The notes beneath the pieces are model-generated. The model made no database searches. It was not told the DNA's origin and saw only the letters and a program-made list of their open reading frames with translations. This document shows, in pieces, positions 6,598-14,217 of a stretch of 15,733 nt of DNA. How positions within the stretch are numbered: the first letter of the stretch is position 1; every line of letters begins with the position of its first letter. A program made the translations under genes and the position numbers. Origin of the DNA: an uncultured Duganella sp. (GTDB taxonomy: Bacteria > Pseudomonadota > Gammaproteobacteria > Burkholderiales > Burkholderiaceae); NCBI GenBank assembly GCA_946482635.1, contig CAMLSG010000127.1, positions 1 to 15,733 on the forward strand. Reading direction: 5' to 3'.

Positions 6598-7014
6598 ATG
6601 AGCTTTAAAGATATTGCGCAAATTGCCGGTTCGGCGATGGCGGCGCAGACAGTGCGCCTGAATACCGTCGCCTCCAACCTGGCCAATGCCGACTCCGTCG
6701 CCGGCAGCGAAGCGGAAACCTACCGCGCCCGCAAGCCAGTGTTCGCCACCGTGATGGACGACAACCTCGACGCCGCAGCCGGCGGCCGCGTGCAAGTGCT
6801 GGACGTGGTCGAATCGGCCGAGCCGCTGCGCAAGGTGTACGAGCCAGGCAACCCGCTGGCCAATGCCGACGGCATGGTGTTCTACCCGAACGTCAACCAG
6901 GTGGCCGAGATGACCGACATGATGTCGGCGTCGCGCGCTTTTGAAACCAATGTGGAAGTGCTCGGCCGCATTCGCGGCATGCAGGCTTCCCTGCTCAAAC
7001 TCGGTGAATCCTGA
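6598..7014 (+). CDS. flgC: Flagellar proximal rod protein FlgC
   Basis: FlgC is a proximal rod subunit. The 138-residue protein carries the N-terminal Flg_bb_rod motif (residues 14-33, with RLNTVASNLANADS) and a C-terminal rod domain near residues 95-135 (PNVNQVAEMTDMMSASRAFE), both classic for FlgC. Length fits the family (E. coli about 134). ATG 6598 is chosen because AAGGGG at 6586-6591 lies 6 bases upstream; a GTG at 6562 in the same frame overlaps the flgB stop and would add a non-family N-terminus. The stop and the flgD ATG overlap by one base (TGATG), implying coupled translation. Confidence 0.95.
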   Translation: MSFKDIAQIAGSAMAAQTVRLNTVASNLANADSVAGSEAETYRARKPVFATVMDDNLDAAAGGRVQVLDVVESAEPLRKVYEPGNPLANADGMVFYPNVNQVAEMTDMMSASRAFETNVEVLGRIRGMQASLLKLGES

Positions 7015-7682
7015 TGGAAACCAACCTGTTCACTAACGCCGCGGCGCAAAACAGCAACCCGGCCGGCGTAGCGCTGAACGGCGCCTCCAACGAGGGCCGC
7101 GACATGTTCACCAAGCTGCTGGTGGCCCAGATCCAGAACCAGGACCCGCTGTCGCCGCAAGACCCGTCCCAGTTCGTCCAGCAACTGACCCAGCTGTCGC
7201 AGACCGAAGCGCTGCAGAACCTGGCCAACCTGACCACCGCCAATGCCTCCGTGCTGCAATCGATGCAAGTGCTGGCGATGGGCGCACAGGTCGGCTCCGA
7301 CGTCATGGTGCAGTCCAGCCAGGTTACGCTCGACGGCCACAAGGTGACCGGTGAAGCCACCCTGGGCAGCAGTTCGACCAAGACCAGCCTGGTCCTGACC
7401 GGCAGCAACGGCCAGCAATATGAAATCGTCATGGGCACCCTGCCCGCAGGCACCCACCAGTTCACCATCGACCCGGCCGCGCTGGGCCTGCCTGCCGGCA
7501 GCTACGCGATGCGCGTGGCCAGCGAGAGCAACCCGAGCGCGCCGATTGCCGTGCTGGGCCGCCTCGACAGCGTACAGGTCGGCGCCGCCGGTAGCGTTAC
7601 CGTCAAGATTGATTCCGTGGGCGAAGTATCGCCTTCCGCCATTACCGCATTCCGGGGCAAGACCCCGACTTCCGCCATTTAA
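7014..7682 (+). CDS. flgD: Flagellar hook cap / assembly protein FlgD
   Basis: FlgD caps the growing hook and guides FlgE assembly; it is discarded when the hook is done. The 222-residue protein has a short Asn/Ala-rich export region, then the conserved FlgD N-terminal core at about residues 31-62 (MFTKLLVAQIQNQDPLSPQD, QFVQQLTQLSQTEALQNL). The C-terminal half is beta-rich and holds the tandem Ig-like/tudor folds of the family (near residues 85-210, with PAGTHQFTIDPAALGLPAG). Length is standard (E. coli about 231). It starts on the last base of the flgC stop and ends 15 bases before flgE. Confidence 0.95.
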   Translation: METNLFTNAAAQNSNPAGVALNGASNEGRDMFTKLLVAQIQNQDPLSPQDPSQFVQQLTQLSQTEALQNLANLTTANASVLQSMQVLAMGAQVGSDVMVQSSQVTLDGHKVTGEATLGSSSTKTSLVLTGSNGQQYEIVMGTLPAGTHQFTIDPAALGLPAGSYAMRVASESNPSAPIAVLGRLDSVQVGAAGSVTVKIDSVGEVSPSAITAFRGKTPTSAI

Positions 7683-7697
7683 CGAAAGGTCCTCGCC

Positions 7698-8945
7698 ATG
7701 AGTTTCGATATCGCTTTGTCCGGCATCCAGGCCATCAACGAGCAACTGGGCACGATTTCCAACAATATCGCCAACGCCGGGACCTACGGCTTCAAGTCCA
7801 GCCGCGCCAACTTCGCCTCGCTGCACGCCGGCGCGCAGCCGACCGGCGTGCACGTCGGTTCGACCACCCAGTCGATCGGCCTGAACGGCGGCATCCAGGC
7901 CACCAACCGCGGCCTGGACGCCCTGATCAATGGCCGCGGCTTCTTCGTGGCCAAGGATTCGACCGGCCAGACCAACTACACCCGCGTCGGCATCTTCACC
8001 AAGGACGCCACCGACTACCTGGTCAACAGCGCCGGCGCCAAGGTGCAGGGCTTCCAGCTGACCCCGCCAAGCATGGTGGCCGGCCCGATGGGCGACATCA
8101 AGGTGCCGACCAACCTGCTGACTGCCAAGGCCACCACGAATATCGATTTCGTCGCCAATATGTCGGCCGACTGGACTGTTCCGACCGGTAATATCACCAC
8201 CAAGCTGCCGAACGCTACCGTCACCCCGGCCGTGGTGCCCGATGCAAACATGTACAACATGTCCAAGGTCACCGTGGTGCACGACTCCCTGGGCAATGAA
8301 CACACCGTGACCCAGTATTTCGTGAAAGACGTGGCAGCGCGCACCGTGCAGGTGTATTCGGCCGTGGACGGCACCGACCTGGGCGCCGCCGGCGGTTCGC
8401 CCTACACCCTGACCTTCGACACCAGCGGCCAGCTGGACCTGGCGGCCAACGGCGGCGCCTCCTATGCCCACAACTTGAGCTTCGCCGCCGCCCCGGCAGC
8501 CGCCATGACCGTCGAGATCGACTACACCGGCACCACCTTCCAGAAAGGCGAATCGACCACCTCGACCAACGCCGCCGACGGCTATGCAGCCGGCAGCTAC
8601 GTGGGCGTGGAACTGGACCAGCAAGGCAATGTGGTGGCCAAGTATTCCAACGGCGAGAAGCAAGCCATCGCCCGCCTGGCCATCGCCACCTTCCCGGACG
8701 AAGACGCGCTGACCCCGGTCAATGAAACGGCATGGACCGCCAATGTCCAGTCTGGCAACGCCAACCTGTCCGAAGCCGGCCAGGGCGTGGCGGGTGCGCT
8801 GACGGTCGCTTCGCTGGAAACCTCCAACGTCGACGTCACCTCGGAGCTGGTGAGCCTGATGACCTCGCAGCGCAACTACCAGGCCAACTCCAAGGTCATC
8901 ACTGCAGAGAACGAGATGCTGCAGTCGCTGATGCAAGCCCTGTAA
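7698..8945 (+). CDS. flgE: Flagellar hook protein FlgE
   Basis: FlgE builds the curved hook, the universal joint between rod and filament. The 415-residue protein begins with the rod/hook signature (GISNNIANAG type: about residues 8-35, TISNNIANAGTYGFKSSRAN). It continues with the FlgE/F/G-like domain (NGRGFFVAKDSTGQTNYTRV) and a variable middle domain of roughly residues 140-330. It ends with the C-terminal domain (about 366-415, VTSELVSLMTSQRNYQANSK, then MLQSLMQAL). Length is near E. coli FlgE (402). AAAGG at 7685-7689 precedes the ATG by 8 bases. Codon use matches its neighbours and no frame break is seen. Confidence 0.96.
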   Translation: MSFDIALSGIQAINEQLGTISNNIANAGTYGFKSSRANFASLHAGAQPTGVHVGSTTQSIGLNGGIQATNRGLDALINGRGFFVAKDSTGQTNYTRVGIFTKDATDYLVNSAGAKVQGFQLTPPSMVAGPMGDIKVPTNLLTAKATTNIDFVANMSADWTVPTGNITTKLPNATVTPAVVPDANMYNMSKVTVVHDSLGNEHTVTQYFVKDVAARTVQVYSAVDGTDLGAAGGSPYTLTFDTSGQLDLAANGGASYAHNLSFAAAPAAAMTVEIDYTGTTFQKGESTTSTNAADGYAAGSYVGVELDQQGNVVAKYSNGEKQAIARLAIATFPDEDALTPVNETAWTANVQSGNANLSEAGQGVAGALTVASLETSNVDVTSELVSLMTSQRNYQANSKVITAENEMLQSLMQAL

Positions 8946-8959
8946 GCGAGGCGAACTGA

Positions 8960-9688
8960 ATGGACGCGCTGATCTACACCGCGATGAGCGGCGCCGAGCG
9001 GGCCATGCGTGGCCAGCAGGTGCACGCCAACAACCTCGCCAACCTCGACACCAATGGCTTCCGCGCCAACCTCGAGCTGGCGCAGGCTGCCAAGCTGCCC
9101 GGCTACGGCTACGACGACCGCCACATGTCGCAGATGCAGTCCAACGCCGTGACCGACCGCCAGGGCGCGCTGCGCCAGACCGGGCGCGAGCTGGACGTGG
9201 CCGTTTCCGGCCCCGGCTACTTCGCCGTGCAGGGCCCGACGGGCGAAGCCTATACCCGCGCCGGCGCCATCACGCTCGATGCCGACGGCACCCTGACGGT
9301 CAACGGCATGCAGTTGCTGGGCGAAGGCGGCCCGATCACCCTGCCGGTGCACCGCAAGGTGGAAATCGGCCAGGACGGCACCGTCTCCATCCTGGGCCCG
9401 ACCGCCAATGCCGAGATGCAGGTGATCGACAAGCTCAAGCTGGTGCGCGCCGAAGCGTCCGAGCTGACCAAGAATGAAGCGGGCTTGCTGGTGGCGCGCG
9501 ACGGCCAGTTGCTGGGCACCGACCCGACCGTGCAGGTCAAGGCGGGCCACCTGGAAGGCGCCAATGTGACGGCCGTCGAGGAAATGGTGGCCACCATGAG
9601 CCTGAATCGCACCTTTGAAATCCAGATGAAATTGTTCAAGGCCGCCGACGACATGACTACGGTCGGCAACAAACTGATTAGCGGCTAA
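8960..9688 (+). CDS. flgF: Flagellar proximal rod protein FlgF
   Basis: FlgF is a proximal rod subunit below FlgG. The 242-residue protein opens with MDALIYTAMSGAERAM, typical of FlgF, then VHANNLANLDTNGFRANLE, the central FlgE/F/G fold (GPGYFAVQGPTGEAYTRAGA) and the C-terminal rod domain (LEGANVTAVEEMVATMSLNR). Length is usual (E. coli about 251). The leader GCGAGGCGAACTGA gives a modest ribosome site. It lies 14 bases after flgE and 14 before flgG. It shares clear paralogy with flgG, but the start sequence and the shorter length separate them. Confidence 0.95.
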   Translation: MDALIYTAMSGAERAMRGQQVHANNLANLDTNGFRANLELAQAAKLPGYGYDDRHMSQMQSNAVTDRQGALRQTGRELDVAVSGPGYFAVQGPTGEAYTRAGAITLDADGTLTVNGMQLLGEGGPITLPVHRKVEIGQDGTVSILGPTANAEMQVIDKLKLVRAEASELTKNEAGLLVARDGQLLGTDPTVQVKAGHLEGANVTAVEEMVATMSLNRTFEIQMKLFKAADDMTTVGNKLISG

Positions 9689-9702
9689 ACAGGAGAGTTA
9701 CG

Positions 9703-10494
9703 ATGAATCCAGCAATGTGGATCAGCAAGACCGGCGTGCAGGCGCAAGACGCGAAACTGCAAGCCATCGCCAACAACCTGGCCAACGCCAATACCGTCGG
9801 CTTCAAGCGCGACCGCGTGGTGTTCGAAGACCTGTTCTATTCGATCGACCAGCAGCCGGGCGCCCAGCGTGCCGACAACAATACGCTGAACCCGTCCGGC
9901 GTGCAGATGGGTAACGGTACCCACCTGGTCGGCACCCAGAAGATTTTCACCAACGGCAATGTGCAGACCACCAATAACGCGCTCGACGTGGCCGTGATGG
10001 GCAATGGCTTCCTGCAAGTGCGCCGCCCGAACGGCGAGCCGGCCTATACCCGCGCCGGCCAATTGCAGGTCGACAAGGACGGCGTGCTGGTGAATTCCTC
10101 CGGCCTGCCGCTGGTGCCGCAAATCACCGTGCCGGCCAATGCCACCGCCATCACCATCGGCGAGAACGGCACCGTGTCCGCCACTATCCCGGGCAACACG
10201 ACCCCGACCGAGCTGGGCCAGCTGACCCTGACTTCGTTCATCAATCCGACCGGCCTGCAAGCGTTGGGCGAAAACCTGTTTGCCGAAACGCCGGCCTCCG
10301 GTGCGCCAACTGAAGGCCGCCCCGGCGACGCCCAGTTCGGCAAGCTCAAGCAAGGCGCACTGGAAGGCTCCAACGTGCAGGTGGTGGAAGAGATGGTGGA
10401 CATGATCGCTGCCCAGCGCACCTACGAAATGAACACCAAAGTTCTGACTGCGGCGGATAATATGCTGCAGTACCTGGCACAGGCCGCACGCTGA
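9703..10494 (+). CDS. flgG: Flagellar distal rod protein FlgG
   Basis: FlgG forms the distal rod, the drive shaft that passes through the P and L rings. The 263-residue protein has the FlgG start MNPAMWISKTGVQAQ, then LQAIANNLANANTVGFKRDR, and an insert-containing N-terminal domain. The central motif GNGFLQVRRPNGEPAYTRAG comes next, and the C-terminal domain is LEGSNVQVVEEMVDMIAAQR with YEMNTKVLTAADNMLQYL. Length agrees with the family (E. coli 260). A strong AGGAGAG site lies upstream. The stop overlaps the flgH start by one base (TGATG). Confidence 0.96.
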   Translation: MNPAMWISKTGVQAQDAKLQAIANNLANANTVGFKRDRVVFEDLFYSIDQQPGAQRADNNTLNPSGVQMGNGTHLVGTQKIFTNGNVQTTNNALDVAVMGNGFLQVRRPNGEPAYTRAGQLQVDKDGVLVNSSGLPLVPQITVPANATAITIGENGTVSATIPGNTTPTELGQLTLTSFINPTGLQALGENLFAETPASGAPTEGRPGDAQFGKLKQGALEGSNVQVVEEMVDMIAAQRTYEMNTKVLTAADNMLQYLAQAAR

Positions 10495-11153
10495 TGAAAA
10501 CCGCCCTGCCCGCGCTGGCCCTGGTCCTGCTGGCTGGCTGCTCCAGCCTGCAGCCGACCGTGCGCCCGGCGCCTTTCGACGAAGCGCCTGCCCTGGCGCG
10601 TTCCGCGCAGCCGCGCGGCACCTCCGGCGGCGTCTTCAATCCGGACAGCAGCATGTCGCTGGTGTCGGACAGCCGCGCCTTCCGCGTCGGCGATATCGTC
10701 ACGGTGATCCTGCAGGAAACCACGCAGGCATCGAAGAGTGCCGGCACCACCCTGGCCAAGGATTCCAGCGTCGGCATCGCCTCGCCCAGCCTGCTGGGCA
10801 AGACGTTCCCGAAAGCCGGCGTCGATATTTCGGCTGAGCGCGGCTTCAAGGGCGATGCCCAGAGCACCCAGCAAAATGCGCTGAGCGGCGCGATCACCGT
10901 GATCGTGCAGGAAGTGATGCCGAACGGCCTGCTGAAAGTGGCCGGCGAAAAAGTACTGACCCTGAACCAGGGCGAAGAATTCGTGCGCCTGCGCGGCTTC
11001 CTGCGCGCGGCCGATATCGATGCCAACAATATGGTGTCGTCGCAGCGCATCGCCAATGCGCGCATCGCCTACGGCGCGCAGGGCACCCTGGCGGATGCCA
11101 ACCAGCCGGGCTGGCTGACGCGCTTCTTCCTTGGTCCTTTGATGCCATTTTGA
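10494..11153 (+). CDS. flgH: Flagellar L-ring lipoprotein FlgH
   Basis: FlgH is the outer-membrane lipoprotein that forms the L ring, the bushing around the rod. The 219-residue protein starts with a lipoprotein signal peptide and a clean lipobox LLAGC ending at C16, so it should be lipidated there after cleavage. The mature part has family motifs GVFNPDSSMSLVSDSRAFRV, GDIVTVILQETTQASKSAGT and, near the end, SSQRIANARIAYGAQGTLAD with GWLTRFF. Length is close to E. coli (232). It is translationally coupled to flgG and followed at once by flgI, its ring partner. Confidence 0.96.
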   Translation: MKTALPALALVLLAGCSSLQPTVRPAPFDEAPALARSAQPRGTSGGVFNPDSSMSLVSDSRAFRVGDIVTVILQETTQASKSAGTTLAKDSSVGIASPSLLGKTFPKAGVDISAERGFKGDAQSTQQNALSGAITVIVQEVMPNGLLKVAGEKVLTLNQGEEFVRLRGFLRAADIDANNMVSSQRIANARIAYGAQGTLADANQPGWLTRFFLGPLMPF

Positions 11154-11156
11154 GGT
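11152..11156 (+). promoter_or_regulatory. Ribosome binding site deciding the flgI start
   Basis: GAGGT, overlapping the flgH stop, is 6 bases before ATG 11163 but 0 bases before the in-frame ATG at 11157. Spacing therefore favours 11163. Confidence 0.6.
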
Positions 11157-11162
11157 ATGACT

Positions 11163-12326
11163 ATGTTCCGCATCCAAACCGGCAAAGCACGCGACGGCCG
11201 CAGGCACGTGTCTGACCCTGCGGGTCTGACACGGGTTTACCGTTTTGTGGCAGCCCTGCTGCTGGCCATCGCCCTCCCCGCCAGCGCCGCCCCCCAGCTG
11301 CGCAACCTGGTCGCCATCGAAGGCGTGCGCGACAACCCCCTGGTCGGCTACGGCCTGGTGGTCGGCCTGAACGGCTCCGGCGACTCGACCCAGGTCAAGT
11401 TCGCCAGCCAGTCCGTGGTCAATATGCTCAAGCAGTTCGGCGTGAAAATGCCGGACGGCGCCGACGCCAAATCCAAGAACGTGGCCGCCGTGATGGTGTC
11501 CGCCGTGTTCCCGCCCGGCTACCGCCGCGGCCAGCCGATCGACGTGACCGTTTCCTCGCTGGGCGACGCCAAGAGCCTGCGCGGCGGCTCCCTGCTGCTG
11601 ACGCCGCTGAAGGCTGCCGACAACGAAGTCTATGCACTGGCGCAGGGCAATGTGGTGGTGGGCGGCCTGTCCGCCTCCGGCAAGAGCGGCTCCTCCGTGA
11701 CCGTCAACACCCCAACCGCCGGCCGCATCCCGAACGGCGCCGTGATCGAGCGCGAAATCGCCACCGATTTCGCCACCAAGCCATCGGTGCACCTGTCGCT
11801 GAAACAGCCGAATTTCGAGACCGCCACCAATATCGTGGAAGCCATCAACCGCAAGTTCGGCGACGTCGCCAGCACCGCCGACGGCACCGGCATCGACGTG
11901 CTGGCGCCGGAAAACCCGACCCAGCGCGTGGCCTTCATGGCCAAGCTGGAAGCGCTGCCGATCGAAGTCGGCCAGGACGTCCCGAAAGTGGTGTTCAATT
12001 CGCGCACCGGCACCGTGGTGATTGCCGACGGCCTGCGCGTGAAGGCTGCCGCCGTCACCCACGGCTCGCTCAAGGTGGTCATTTCGGAAAGCTCGAAGGT
12101 CAGCCAGCCGGCGCCCTTCAGCCAGGGCCAGACCGTGGTGACGCCGCAATCGAACGTGGCCGTGAATGAAGCCAAGCCGCAGATGTTCAAATGGCCCGCC
12201 GGCGCCAAGCTGCAAGCCATCATCGACGTCGTCAACAGCCTGGGCGCGACGCCCGACGACATCATGGCAATCCTGCAAGCCCTCGACCAGGCCGGCGCCA
12301 TCGAAGGCGAACTGGTGGTGATCTGA
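11163..12326 (+). CDS. flgI: Flagellar P-ring protein FlgI
   Basis: FlgI forms the periplasmic P ring around the rod, with FlgA as its chaperone. From ATG 11163 it has 387 residues against about 365 in E. coli. The mature region starts near residue 43 and shows strong family motifs: RNLVAIEGVRDNPLVGYGLV, VGLNGSGDSTQVKF, and a C-terminal part with RVKAAAVTHGSLKVVISE and ending QALDQAGAIEGELVVI. The signal peptide is odd. About 27 polar and basic residues (GRRHVSDPAGLTRV) precede the hydrophobic core FVAALLLAIALPASA, much longer than usual. Residues 16-24 are encoded by a 27-base near-palindrome, so a repeat insertion into the n-region is likely. Cleavage after ASA (residue 42) should still be possible. 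The stop overlaps the flgJ start by one base. Confidence 0.95.
   Translation: MFRIQTGKARDGRRHVSDPAGLTRVYRFVAALLLAIALPASAAPQLRNLVAIEGVRDNPLVGYGLVVGLNGSGDSTQVKFASQSVVNMLKQFGVKMPDGADAKSKNVAAVMVSAVFPPGYRRGQPIDVTVSSLGDAKSLRGGSLLLTPLKAADNEVYALAQGNVVVGGLSASGKSGSSVTVNTPTAGRIPNGAVIEREIATDFATKPSVHLSLKQPNFETATNIVEAINRKFGDVASTADGTGIDVLAPENPTQRVAFMAKLEALPIEVGQDVPKVVFNSRTGTVVIADGLRVKAAAVTHGSLKVVISESSKVSQPAPFSQGQTVVTPQSNVAVNEAKPQMFKWPAGAKLQAIIDVVNSLGATPDDIMAILQALDQAGAIEGELVVI
11207..11233 (+). repeat. Near-palindromic element inside the flgI signal-peptide coding region
   Basis: CGTGTCTGACCC (11207-11218), a 3-base loop TGC and GGGTCTGACACG (11222-11233) form an inverted repeat with 12-base arms and a single mismatch. 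The heptamer GTCTGAC occurs as a direct repeat at 11210-11216 and 11224-11230 and is itself nearly self-complementary. It is the clearest symmetric sequence I noticed in the window and adds in-frame codons VSDPAGLTR. A dispersed repetitive palindrome (REP-like) is the likely nature, by inference; GTCTGAC-type palindromes are, as I recall, common in related genomes. Confidence 0.65.
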
Positions 12327-12730
12327 TGGACAGCCGCTTCGCTCCCCTGCCGGTACGCAAGCTGGACATCGGCGCCGAGGACGGCAAGCTCGGGCAGGCC
12401 GCGCCCGCCCCGCAGACCGAAGAATCGCGCTACCGCGACAAAGCCACCGACGCGGCCGTCAAGTTCGAGAGTTTCTTCATCGCCCAGACGCTGCACAAGA
12501 TGCGCGACGCCACCAAGGCCATGGCCGATGACGACAGCATCTATAAAGACTCGATCAACAGCGACATGCTGGACATGGCCGACAATATGGTGGCTGACCA
12601 GCTGGCGGGGCGCCGCGCGTTCGGCGTTGCCGACGCCATCCTGCGCCAGTTGTTGCCGGCGACGCCGCCTGCCGGGGTTTCCCATCCGGAAATTTCAGTT
12701 TTATCCAAGAAAAATCCGACCGACGCTTAA
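12326..12730 (+). CDS. flgJ: Rod cap protein FlgJ, rod-binding domain only
   Basis: FlgJ caps the growing rod and helps rod subunits assemble. This 134-residue protein contains just the N-terminal rod-binding domain (about residues 35-112: AAVKFESFFIAQTLHKMRDA, DDDSIYKDSINSDMLDMADN, then QLAGRRAFGVADAILRQLL). Its tail is about 20 residues long and Pro-rich. The muramidase half found in E. coli or Salmonella FlgJ (about 313 residues) is absent: the frame ends with a clean TAA and no glucosaminidase motif follows in any frame. That activity is encoded separately at 4639-5472. The start overlaps the flgI stop by one base, in the usual operon place between flgI and flgK. Confidence 0.92.
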   Translation: MDSRFAPLPVRKLDIGAEDGKLGQAAPAPQTEESRYRDKATDAAVKFESFFIAQTLHKMRDATKAMADDDSIYKDSINSDMLDMADNMVADQLAGRRAFGVADAILRQLLPATPPAGVSHPEISVLSKKNPTDA

Positions 12731-12814
12731 TCTCCCCACCGGCGCGGTCGCCTTTACTCGTTAACGGGCCAAGATGCCATTGAGCAACGGCCCAGCCTAA
12801 GGGAAGATTGCACC
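12731..12814. other. Gap between flgJ and flgK
   Basis: This 84-base stretch is the longest gap in the flgB-flgL block and may hold a late promoter for flgKL. I see no TAAA plus GCCGATAA pair of the sigma-28 kind. A short GGCG-CGGT-CGCC hairpin near 12742-12753 is followed by TTTACTC, too weak to call a terminator. AAGGGAAGA near 12799 serves as the flgK ribosome site. Confidence 0.35.
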
Positions 12815-14206
12815 ATGTCGATTATCAACAATGCACTGTCCGGATCGTTGGCCGCCCAGGCCGCCATTAACACGACCAGCCAGAACATTGCAAACTTGCA
12901 AACAAAGGGTTATACCCGCCAGGGCGTGCTGCTGTCGGCAGTGGCCCCTGCGACCGGCTCCGGCGGCCCCGGTTTCGGCGTGGAAGTGAGCAAGCTGCTG
13001 CGCTTCTCCGACTCCTACAAGAGCCAGCAATTGTGGCGCGCCAATTCCGAACTCGGCTTGCGCACCCAGTCCCAGCCCTATTTCACGCAGCTCGAGCGCG
13101 TGATGGGCGACGAACAGACCAGCCTGTCGAATGGCGTCGACCAGTTCTTCCGCGCCCTGAACGCGGCCGGCGTGGACCCGGTGTCGACCCCGCTGCGCCA
13201 GCAGGTGCTGACCGCCGCCAACGCCATGGCGCAATCGTTCAACAGCATCTACAACGTCACCCGCCAGCAGCAAGTGTCGATCACGCAGCAGCGCGACGCC
13301 ATGCTGCCGCAACTGAATACCCTGAGCGCCAATATCGCGGCCCTGAACAACCGCATCACGCAAGCCGGTTCGCTCGGCACCAACACTTCGGCCCTGGTCG
13401 ACGAGCGCGACCGCGCCATCGACTCGCTGGCCAACCTGGTCTCGGTGGAAGTACTGGAGCAGCCGGACGGCACCCGCAGCGTATCGCTGCGCAGCGGCCA
13501 GCCGCTGGTGGTCGGCAACCTGGCCGGCACGCTGTCGATGAATCCGTCGACCACGCCAGCCTCGCTGGAGCTGAAATTTGCCGGCACCACTTTCGGCCTG
13601 GACGACACCAAGGTCGGCGGCCAGCTCGGAGGCATTGGGGACTTTGAAAAAAACACCCTGCAGCCATTGCAGCAATCCCTGCTCGACATGGCCAACCAGC
13701 TGGCCACCAAGGTCAACAATACACTCGCCGCCGGCTACAAGCCGGACGGCCTGCCAGGCCCGCCGATCACCGCCACGCCTGGCACTGCCCTGTTCTCCTT
13801 TAACGCGACCGGTGTCGGCGGCATCCTCGGCCTGGTTCCCGGCATCCAGGCCCAGGACCTGGCATTCTCCTCCAACGGCGCGCCAGGCGACAGCAAGAAC
13901 CTGCAGGACCTGATCGCCATCAAAGGCCAGCCTGTCACCCTGGCCTCGATCGGCACCGTCCTGATCGGCGACGCCGACACCCAGCTGGTCGGCAAGCTCG
14001 GCATCGACAGCGGCCAGAACCAGTCGCTGTTGGAAACTGCGAGCACCATCCGCCAGCAATCGGAAGACGATTGGGCCGCAACCAGCTCGGTCAACAAAGA
14101 CGAAGAGGCGATCAACCTGGTCGAGTTCCAGAATATGTACCAGGCGAACATGAAAGTGATCGCCGTTGCCAACACCCTGTTTGACGCCACCTTGGCCTTG
14201 TTCTGA
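12815..14206 (+). CDS. flgK: Hook-filament junction protein FlgK (HAP1)
   Basis: FlgK is the first of two junction zones between hook and filament. The 463-residue protein starts with the HAP1 signature (ALSGSLAAQAAINTTSQNIA, LQTKGYTRQGVLL), has the long helical middle with NTLSANIAALNNRITQAG and LVDERDRAIDSLANLVSVEV, and ends with the conserved helix pair (EEAINLVEFQNMYQANMKVI, then ANTLFDATLALF). It is shorter than E. coli FlgK (about 547), a loss that falls in the variable outer domain. Shorter HAP1 proteins are common in lateral and many polar systems. FlgN, encoded at 4224-4652, should be its chaperone. It is followed 11 bases later by flgL. Confidence 0.95.
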   Translation: MSIINNALSGSLAAQAAINTTSQNIANLQTKGYTRQGVLLSAVAPATGSGGPGFGVEVSKLLRFSDSYKSQQLWRANSELGLRTQSQPYFTQLERVMGDEQTSLSNGVDQFFRALNAAGVDPVSTPLRQQVLTAANAMAQSFNSIYNVTRQQQVSITQQRDAMLPQLNTLSANIAALNNRITQAGSLGTNTSALVDERDRAIDSLANLVSVEVLEQPDGTRSVSLRSGQPLVVGNLAGTLSMNPSTTPASLELKFAGTTFGLDDTKVGGQLGGIGDFEKNTLQPLQQSLLDMANQLATKVNNTLAAGYKPDGLPGPPITATPGTALFSFNATGVGGILGLVPGIQAQDLAFSSNGAPGDSKNLQDLIAIKGQPVTLASIGTVLIGDADTQLVGKLGIDSGQNQSLLETASTIRQQSEDDWAATSSVNKDEEAINLVEFQNMYQANMKVIAVANTLFDATLALF

Positions 14207-14217
14207 GGAAGAAAGAA

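Noticed and set aside
6882..8936. A very long open frame on the minus strand opposite flgC, flgD and flgE, with similar long ones opposite flgH-flgI (10422-12278), flgK (12797-14248), flgK-flgL (13735-15018) and motA-motB (2057-4184)
   Set aside because: The plus strand codes for clearly conserved flagellar proteins throughout. The antisense frames arise from GC-rich third positions, give His/Gly/Ala-rich low-complexity products and have no recognisable domains.
12664..12710. TTTCC-GGAAA inverted repeat near the end of flgJ
   Set aside because: A 5-base stem within coding sequence, without a T-run; expected by chance.
12766..12795. GGGCC and GGCCC as a possible terminator hairpin between flgJ and flgK
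   Set aside because: Only 5 base pairs with a long loop of nearly 20 bases and no T-run after it.
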